From: Pseudoalteromonas sp. DL-6 | GTDB lineage: Bacteria; Pseudomonadota; Gammaproteobacteria; Enterobacterales; Alteromonadaceae | DNA: 64,000 bases | Assembly (NCBI RefSeq): GCF_004328665.1 | Contig: NZ_CP019770.1 | Coordinates: forward strand, 3,148,501 to 3,212,500 | Direction: 5' to 3' | Shown: in pieces, positions 57,511 through 64,000 of the stretch | Layout of the letters: each line of letters begins with the position of its first letter | Numbering within the stretch: position 1 is the stretch's first letter | Made by a program: the position numbers and the translations under genes | The notes under the pieces: model-generated | What the model was told of the DNA's origin: nothing | The model's input: the letters and a program-made list of their open reading frames with translations, nothing else | Databases searched by the model: none

Positions 57511-57722
57511 CCGACTTTGCCAAATTGCATGGTTCGTCAACATCTGTGCTTTAATTACCACTTTATAGTGCGACAGTGATTACACGCATAGTCATCTGAC
57601 TCACAGTATGAGTATTTACCAGTAAACTCTTCTTAGTCTGCAATACCATCAGCAAGTAATATTGCTTCTTCTAATTTGTTTGGTAAAGCTTTAATCACGT
57701 TAAAGATCACTCTTTGAATCTA
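57511..57722 (-). pseudogene. Decayed fragment of a second glmS 3' region
   Basis: This otherwise gene-free stretch aligns, in order and in the same orientation, with three blocks of the intact glmS: 57511-57575 with about 59131-59195, 57577-57621 with about 59255-59302, and 57622-57722 with about 59558-59660. Shared runs include TGATTACACGCAT, CATCTGACTCA-like sequence and TTCTTCTAATTT. By hand count the last block is roughly 73% identical. The deletion between blocks two and three falls at a short repeat (TTATCAGC) present twice in glmS. It is a non-functional relic, not a gene. The rest of 57450-57816 shows nothing. Confidence 0.75.
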
Positions 57723-57816
57723 AACCCTACTCTTGTAATTAATTTGACTGTCACCGAGAGCACTCCAAACTTAAAGAGGCTTTCATAAAAAGCCAACAAC
57801 TAAGTTGGCAATATTA

Positions 57817-59004
57817 TTAGTTCTTACTCAGTTCTGCTTGTAACCTGACTTTTGTTTCTTTTAAGTAATTTATATAAGGATATGAGTCATCAGCAATGGC
57901 TAAAGCCGACTCCATCTGTTCAAACGCTTGGCGAGTATCACCCTGCATTTCATAGCCATATGATAAGGCAGAAAGCGCATCGACTGATTTGGGGTGATTT
58001 TTTATATTGTACTTAAACACCTCAATAGCACGGGTAAATTGCTTGCTATCCGTTAAGTTATAACCGAGTGATCTAACAGCACTGTCTGGTGGAGATACCT
58101 GCTCACCCCATTGTTGAGATAATGTTTTGTAATAAGCATCAATAGAGGCTACACCGTCAGTTAAAGCACTGATTGGCATTTTCTTAGGTAAAAATAAGTT
58201 GTAATAGGCATTAAATGCGCCAGCAGAGGAAGTCAGGTTATGCGAGGTGCCATCAAACGCATCACTAAAAAAGCGTAACCCTGGCGCTTTATGTGATTGC
58301 AGTGATTGCTGTAATTCATCGTACCTTTCACGCATTATGCCGGCTTCTTCGCCAATATTAGTATAAACGTAGTTATTCAGGTCTTTCGTTTTAGCTATAA
58401 ACGATTTTGTACTTTTTACCATTGCGCCATAGTTCCACCAAACTGCGGGGCTATAAGCAATATGTGCTTGGAATAATTCAGGTTTAGCCTGCAAAGCATA
58501 TACTGCAAATACACCTCCAGCGGAGGCACCAGATATAACCTTATAGTCATGCGTGCGATAATTCTTATTTACTAAAGGAATGAGCTCTTGCTCAAAGAAC
58601 GCTAAAAACTTTGCCGCGCCGCCCCCTTCACCGACAGGACCTTGTGGCTCTTTATTCACTGTAGGATAAAAATCTCTGAGTCGATTAGTGCTTTCAATAG
58701 CGACAATAATAACCTCAGGCGCACGATTATCATTTTGTAAACGCTCAATAACAGCACTAGCAAGCGGTATATTACCCGCGCCATCTAAGCGATATATAAC
58801 AGGATATACCTTATTTGGCTCAGCTTGGTAGCTCTTTGGTAATTGTACAACAACAGTGCGTTCTTCGTTTAAAACAGCCGATTTAATAGTGTGCATGAAT
58901 TGAGAATCATCAGCACTTTGCTGTTTAATGCCAGCTTGTGCAAAGACACTTTGTGAACTAAAAGCAAAAAAGCTAAAAAAGCAAATAACGGTTAATAAAC
59001 GCAT
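57817..59004 (-). CDS. Secreted alpha/beta-hydrolase esterase with C-terminal TPR-like repeats
   Basis: 395 residues with signal peptide (ending SSQSVFAQA). The esterase-D-like domain (PF00756 type) has VIYRLDGAGN, nucleophile Ser in SGASAGGVF, and a His in DGTSHNLT. The last about 90 residues form TPR-like helices (AIEVFKYNIKNHPKSVDALSALSYGYEMQGDTRQAFEQME). Similar proteins include IroE/Fes-like siderophore esterases and carbohydrate esterases; the substrate is unknown. It sits between intact glmS and the glmS relic, so it is probably cargo inserted at that site. Confidence 0.87.
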   Translation of the reverse strand: MRLLTVICFFSFFAFSSQSVFAQAGIKQQSADDSQFMHTIKSAVLNEERTVVVQLPKSYQAEPNKVYPVIYRLDGAGNIPLASAVIERLQNDNRAPEVIIVAIESTNRLRDFYPTVNKEPQGPVGEGGGAAKFLAFFEQELIPLVNKNYRTHDYKVISGASAGGVFAVYALQAKPELFQAHIAYSPAVWWNYGAMVKSTKSFIAKTKDLNNYVYTNIGEEAGIMRERYDELQQSLQSHKAPGLRFFSDAFDGTSHNLTSSAGAFNAYYNLFLPKKMPISALTDGVASIDAYYKTLSQQWGEQVSPPDSAVRSLGYNLTDSKQFTRAIEVFKYNIKNHPKSVDALSALSYGYEMQGDTRQAFEQMESALAIADDSYPYINYLKETKVRLQAELSKN

Positions 59005-59057
59005 GACTAATCCCTTAGAGAATAATAAGTTACTTAAGCTAACAGACTTTCAGGCAC

Positions 59058-59083
59058 AAAAAAAGCGCCTTAAGCGCTTTTTT
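59058..59083 (-). terminator. glmS terminator
   Basis: AAAAAAAGCGC, loop CTTAA, GCGCTTTTTT, about 30 bases past the glmS stop. The position corresponds to the classical attTn7 insertion region. Confidence 0.85.
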
Positions 59084-59114
59084 AACATTAATAAAAACCT
59101 ATAAGCTTTTGATT

Positions 59115-60935
59115 TTACTCAACTGTAACCGATTTTGCTAGGTTACGTGGCTGATCAACGTCAGTGCCTTTAATGACCGCTACGTAGTACGACAGTAGCT
59201 GTAATGGAATTGTATATACCACTGGGGCAATCACGTCATCTACGTGGTTTACGTTGATTACACGCATTGTGTCGTCTGACTCAAAGTGTGAGTCTTTATC
59301 AGCGAATACATAGATGATGCCGCCGCGAGCACGTACTTCTTCTACATTTGATTTAAGCTTTTCAAGCAATTCGTTGTTTGGTGCTACAACAATAATTGGC
59401 ATGTCGGCATCAATTAGCGCTAATGGGCCATGTTTAAGCTCACCGGCTGCGTATGCTTCAGCGTGGATGTATGAAATCTCTTTAAGCTTAAGCGCGCCTT
59501 CCATTGCGATTGGGTATTGCGACCCGCGACCTAAAAACAGTGAGTGGTGCTTATCAGCAAATTCTTCTGCAAGGTCTGCAATGCCATCAGCCAACAATAG
59601 CGTTTCTTCTAATTTAGCTGGAAGCAATTTAATAGCGTTAACAATCGTGCTTTGATCTAGGCCTTTCTCTTGCGCAATAGACGCAGTAAGCATTAACAAA
59701 CCAACAAGCTGCGTAGTAAATGCCTTAGTAGAGGCAACACCAATTTCAGCACCGGCTTTGGTCATAAAGGCAAGGTCAGATTCACGCACAAGCGATGAGC
59801 CTGGTACGTTACAAATAGTCATTGACCCCATGTAGCCTTGCTCTTTAGCTAAACGCAGTGCAGCTAAAGTATCAGCCGTTTCGCCTGACTGTGAAATCGT
59901 TACTAGTAGGCTGTTTTCGTGTACAAATGACTGACGGTAACGGAACTCAGAGGCAATTTCTACGTTACAGCTAACACCTGCAAATTGCTCAAGCCAGTAA
60001 CGAGCAACCATACCTGAGTGGTATGACGTTCCACAGGCAATAATTTGTACGTGTTTTACGTCTTTAAATATTTGCTGTGCGCTATCGCCAAAAGCATCAA
60101 TCGCTACGCGGTCATCGTTTAAACGTCCTTCAAGGGTGTTACGTACTGCAAGTGGCTGCTCATAAATTTCTTTTAGCATGTAGTGACGGTAATCACCTTT
60201 ACCTGATGCATCTTGTGTGATGTTTGATTCAACAACTTCACGCTCAACCGCGTTGCCATCTGCATCAAAAATTTCTACAGTGTCGCGAGTAATACGCGCT
60301 ACATCACCTTCTTCTAAGAAGATAAAGCTGCGAGTTACCGGTAATAATGCAAGTTGATCAGAAGCAATAAAGTTTTCACCAAGGCCTAAACCAATAACTA
60401 ACGGGCTGCCTGAGCGCGCTACAATAATTTCGTTATCATTCGCTTTATCGAACACAACGGTACCAAATGCGCCTTCAAACTGTTTAACAGCTGCTTGAAC
60501 TGACGCTAATAAAGTGGTGTGCTGCTGACGTAACTGATGAATTAAATGCACCATGACTTCAGTGTCGGTGTCTGATAAAAACTCGTAACCGTCGCCTTTA
60601 AGTGCTGCACGCAAGCTTGCGTGGTTTTCAATGATTCCGTTATGTACAAGCGCTAATTGATTGCTTGAAACATGTGGGTGAGCATTGGCTTCAGTTACAC
60701 CGCCATGAGTTGCCCAACGAGTGTGTGCAATACCTGTGTGACCGCTAACACCAGCTTGTTCAAGTGCTGACTCTAAGTTTACAACCTTACCTACTGCTTT
60801 AACTGTATTAAGTGTATTGCCTTCAAGTAAAGCTACACCTGCTGAGTCATAACCACGGTACTCAAGACGCTTAAGCCCTTCAACTAAGATTTTATTTACT
60901 GGACGTTCTGCAACAGCCCCAACGATTCCACACAT
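59115..60935 (-). CDS. glmS: Glutamine--fructose-6-phosphate aminotransferase (isomerizing)
   Basis: 606 residues. It makes glucosamine 6-phosphate for peptidoglycan and LPS. The N-terminal glutaminase has Cys2 (MCGIVGAV) and HTRWATHG; the two SIS isomerase domains show [17 protein letters not shown] and the C-terminal [15 protein letters not shown], which is also the conserved TnsD-target coding region of attTn7. It lies 46 bases downstream of a DeoR-type regulator, probably co-transcribed. Confidence 0.97.
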   Translation of the reverse strand: MCGIVGAVAERPVNKILVEGLKRLEYRGYDSAGVALLEGNTLNTVKAVGKVVNLESALEQAGVSGHTGIAHTRWATHGGVTEANAHPHVSSNQLALVHNGIIENHASLRAALKGDGYEFLSDTDTEVMVHLIHQLRQQHTTLLASVQAAVKQFEGAFGTVVFDKANDNEIIVARSGSPLVIGLGLGENFIASDQLALLPVTRSFIFLEEGDVARITRDTVEIFDADGNAVEREVVESNITQDASGKGDYRHYMLKEIYEQPLAVRNTLEGRLNDDRVAIDAFGDSAQQIFKDVKHVQIIACGTSYHSGMVARYWLEQFAGVSCNVEIASEFRYRQSFVHENSLLVTISQSGETADTLAALRLAKEQGYMGSMTICNVPGSSLVRESDLAFMTKAGAEIGVASTKAFTTQLVGLLMLTASIAQEKGLDQSTIVNAIKLLPAKLEETLLLADGIADLAEEFADKHHSLFLGRGSQYPIAMEGALKLKEISYIHAEAYAAGELKHGPLALIDADMPIIVVAPNNELLEKLKSNVEEVRARGGIIYVFADKDSHFESDDTMRVINVNHVDDVIAPVVYTIPLQLLSYYVAVIKGTDVDQPRNLAKSVTVE

Positions 60936-60981
60936 AGTGTCTCCATTAATTTTTTAATTCTAGCAACTCACGATGTAGTTG

Positions 60982-61746
60982 CTATTCCATAATCTCTGCG
61001 CAAATTAGTTTTACACCACACGCCTCTATGGCTGCACGCTTATCACTTGCTAAGCCACTGTCGGTTATTAATGTGGTTACTGTTTGCCACGGTAATTCTA
61101 AATTTGGTATTTTTCGGCCAATCTTTTCTGACTCAACCAGCACAATAACTTCGCGCGCCGCTTTAGCCATCACTTGGCTTAATCCAACAAGCTCATTAAA
61201 CGTGGTTGTTCCACGCGCTACATCAATGCCATCGGCACCTATAAATAGCTGATCAAAATCATATGAGCATAGAACATTTTCAGCTACTTGCCCTTGAAAC
61301 GATTCTGAATGCGGATCCCACGTGCCACCTGTCATTAAAAGTGTTGGCTCATTTTCAAGTGCCAATAAACGCGTTGCCACTTTAATCGCGTTAGTCATAA
61401 CAACTAACCCCTGCTTGCTAGCCAACTCAGGGATCATCGCTGCAGTGGTGCGCCCACTGTCTATAATAATGCGATTATGATCTTTTATAAGCGCAGCTGC
61501 CGCTTTGGCAATGGCCACTTTACGCTTAGAATCAATCTCATCGCTAACAATCTCTTTTGGCAGAGCAATAGCACCGCCGTAACGGCGCAGCAATAAGCCA
61601 CTTTTTTCAAGCGCGGTTAAGTCTTTTCGAATAGTTACTTCTGATGTTTGAAACTGTTCAGCAAGTTTCTCAACAGCCACTTCACCTAATTCATTAACTT
61701 GAGTGAGGATCAGATGGCGGCGTTGCTGAGTGTTTCGTTTGGTCAT
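60982..61746 (-). CDS. glmR: DeoR-family regulator upstream of glmS
   Basis: 254 residues. The N-terminal HTH (RRHLILTQVNELGEVAVEKLAEQFQTSEVTIRKDLTALEKSGLLLRRYGGA) is the DeoR/GlpR signature. The C-terminal sugar-phosphate sensor domain has IDSGRTTAAMI and FIGADGID. The adjacency to glmS suggests control by an amino-sugar phosphate, as for other glmS-linked DeoR genes. An inverted-repeat operator precedes it. Confidence 0.88.
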   Translation of the reverse strand: MTKRNTQQRRHLILTQVNELGEVAVEKLAEQFQTSEVTIRKDLTALEKSGLLLRRYGGAIALPKEIVSDEIDSKRKVAIAKAAAALIKDHNRIIIDSGRTTAAMIPELASKQGLVVMTNAIKVATRLLALENEPTLLMTGGTWDPHSESFQGQVAENVLCSYDFDQLFIGADGIDVARGTTTFNELVGLSQVMAKAAREVIVLVESEKIGRKIPNLELPWQTVTTLITDSGLASDKRAAIEACGVKLICAEIME

Positions 61747-61762
61747 AAGTGATTACAATTAA

Positions 61763-61798
61763 GTTTCGTTTCGAAAGTTAATGGATTTTAAACGAAAC
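61763..61798. promoter_or_regulatory. Candidate DeoR-type operator
   Basis: GTTTCGTTT (61763-61771) and AAACGAAAC (61790-61798) form a perfect 9-base inverted repeat with an 18-base spacer, just upstream of the DeoR-type gene. TTTCGTTT/AAACGAAA half-sites are typical of this family, so autoregulation is likely. Confidence 0.6.
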
Positions 61799-61907
61799 AT
61801 AATAAATGGCAAGTGAATGCGTTAAAAAAGCACAGTTTTATTCAAATTATCATCATGCTTAAAGTAGGTTAAGCTAGACACCATTATTTAAGTTAAACAA
61901 AATTGAT

Positions 61908-62435
61908 ATGCAGTCATTTAATAGTATTAGTAAAGAGAATCTAGCGCAGCGTAAAGCTGTGCACGAAATTTGCCGCTTATTTAATAAAAGCCCCAGTAAA
62001 GGTAATTTAAAGCGAATAAAAGAATTATGCTCACACTGTGGTGATGGAGTAATTATTGAAGCGGGCTTTCATTGTGACTATGGCTCGCAAATACATATAG
62101 GTGATCGTACTTTTATAAACATTAACTGCACTGTATTAGATGCACCAATTAATAAAGGTATGATTACGATTGGTAGTGACTGCTTAATTGGCTCTAATGT
62201 TCAGCTATTAGCAGTTACGCATGCTGTGAACCCAACTGAGCGGCTCAATAAAGAAAACTTTGCAGCACCAATCTTCATAGGTAATAACGTATGGATTGGC
62301 GCGGGAGCTATTGTGTTAGCTGGTGTTACCATTGGTGATAATGCTGTTATTGGTGCGGGTTCAGTGGTAACTAAGAGCATTGCATCAAACACCGTTGTTG
62401 CCGGCAACCCAGCACGTGAAATAAGAAAGTGCTAA
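61908..62435 (+). CDS. Hexapeptide-repeat sugar O-acetyltransferase (LacA/MAA-like)
   Basis: 175 residues. The N-terminal maltose-acetyltransferase-like helix region is followed by left-handed beta-helix hexapeptide repeats (IIEAGFHCDYGSQIHIGDRTFINI, ITIGSDCLIGSNVQL, VWIGAGAIVLAGVTIGDNAVIGAGSVV) with active-site His in AVTHAVNP and the loop VVAGNPAREI. Uses acetyl-CoA; the acceptor sugar is unknown. Monocistronic. Confidence 0.9.
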   Translation: MQSFNSISKENLAQRKAVHEICRLFNKSPSKGNLKRIKELCSHCGDGVIIEAGFHCDYGSQIHIGDRTFININCTVLDAPINKGMITIGSDCLIGSNVQLLAVTHAVNPTERLNKENFAAPIFIGNNVWIGAGAIVLAGVTIGDNAVIGAGSVVTKSIASNTVVAGNPAREIRKC

Positions 62436-62508
62436 GGATCATCGTTAAGCCTTAGGCTCATATTTACCCTTATATCTCGAACCCGTATTTTCACTTTATT
62501 CCAGATGC

Positions 62509-62555
62509 AAAAAAGCCCGACTCTTTAGAGTCGGCCTTGCTTGTATTTGGAGTCG
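62509..62555 (-). repeat. Decayed copy of the rRNA-operon terminator and 5S flank
   Basis: The hairpin GCCCGACTCT/AGAGTCGGCC plus the following TTATTTGGAG-like stretch (TGTATTTGGAGTCGG) duplicates 62721-62768, where the same hairpin is followed by TTATTTGGAGCCTGG and the 5S gene. No 5S sequence follows this copy. It probably marks a lost tandem 5S or rRNA-operon end. Confidence 0.55.
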
Positions 62556-62720
62556 GTGCGCTACTTCGTAGCGACAACGCAGTAGAATGACGTAATGCCC
62601 ACAGCGCTAGAGAGCCACATAACAAATGTTGAACTCTTTATTCGTCGGGAGTCGCTTCGCTCGCCCAACCTACGCGATAGATGCTGGATGAGTGTGCGCA
62701 TCTCACTTTTCTGCTGACGT

Positions 62721-62752
62721 AAAAAAGCCCGACTCTTTCGAGTCGGGCTTTC
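62721..62752 (-). terminator. rRNA operon terminator
   Basis: AAAAAAGCCCGACTC, loop TTTC, GAGTCGGGCTTTCTC, about a dozen bases beyond the 5S gene in its reading direction. The T run is on the minus strand. Confidence 0.85.
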
Positions 62753-62763
62753 TCTTATTTGGA

Positions 62764-62880
62764 GCCTGGTAATGTCCTACTTTCACATAGCAAATGCTAC
62801 ACTATCATCGGCGCTGTTTCGTTTCACTACTGAGTTCGGCATGGGGTCAGGTGGGTCCAAAACGCTATTGTCACCAAGCA
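62764..62880 (-). rRNA. rrf: 5S ribosomal RNA
   Basis: Minus-strand sequence of about 117 bases with the gammaproteobacterial 5S hallmarks: GACCCACCTGACCCCATGCC, then GAACTCAG, AGTGAAACG, CGCCGATG and the closing CCAGG pairing with CTTGG at the start. Last gene of an rRNA operon; no tRNA follows before the terminator. Confidence 0.95.
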
Positions 62881-63016
62881 AATTTGGTGTCAGTTCGTAT
62901 TACTACGCACTAACTAAAATTTGGAATTTCTGATAATAAAAAGTTTTCAGTATCTACTTTAGTTATATTAACTTCTTCGCTTGTTTCACTATCACATAAA
63001 ACGCGTTTGGCGTTGT

Positions 63017-64000
<984 letters not shown>

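Overview
The window is a stretch of a marine gammaproteobacterial chromosome. Gene content, low-to-moderate GC, AT-rich intergenic regions and the repeat families all point to Pseudoalteromonas (Alteromonadales). It is mostly ordinary chromosome, with no prophage, CRISPR array or intact transposase, and it ends inside an rRNA operon.

Layout. 1-7.1 kb: 3' part of a TonB-dependent receptor, a MITE-like repeat, then a convergent LuxR-type response regulator and a giant SSF-domain hybrid kinase (CrbR/CrbS-like carbon regulation). Behind the kinase lies an unannotated small RNA locus with the hallmarks of RyhB: a Fur box over a near-consensus promoter, a RyhB-like core and a terminator. 7.1-13.4 kb: housekeeping genes (RbgA/YlqF GTPase, YaeQ, Dps, oligopeptidase B) and an orphan C-terminal half of a GbpA-like chitin-binding protein. 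13.7-22.4 kb: an RND efflux pair, a secreted zinc metalloprotease, a PhzF-like enzyme and a PQ-loop membrane protein. 22.6-38.6 kb: two PepSY membrane genes, a frameshifted protease/beta-barrel gene, a bPH2 (YdbS/YdbT) pair, YeaD, MarR, a porin, and an iron/metal cassette (PepSY, DUF2271, DUF4198, TonB receptor) followed by a repetitive DUF4097 lipoprotein. Fur-like boxes precede three of these genes. 38.8-43 kb: an AttH-like lipocalin protein with its ABC transporter. 43-49.4 kb: a Kef-type antiporter and two tandem alkaline phosphatases. 49.5-53 kb: a complete cyanate module (cynR divergent from cynT-cynS-cynX). 53-55.7 kb: DUF3297, a homocysteine methyltransferase and a DEAD-box helicase. 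55.9-61.7 kb: the glmR-glmS locus and the accessory cargo downstream of glmS. 61.9-64 kb: an acetyltransferase, then 5S and the 3' part of 23S rRNA on the minus strand.

How it works together. Iron logic links the RyhB-like RNA, the Fur-boxed PepSY genes, the TonB receptor cassette and the DUF4097 lipoprotein. The cyanate module is self-contained: CynT supplies bicarbonate, CynS consumes cyanate and bicarbonate, CynX is the transporter, and CynR has a candidate LysR-type site in the divergent promoter.

The most unusual region lies downstream of glmS. A decayed fragment of a second glmS 3' end (about 57511-57722) sits in direct orientation, with a secreted esterase between it and intact glmS. 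On its far side is a two-gene unit of unknown function that looks like a pore-forming effector with a membrane immunity protein. This suggests repeated insertion of mobile cargo at the glmS 3' end, the classical attTn7 site.
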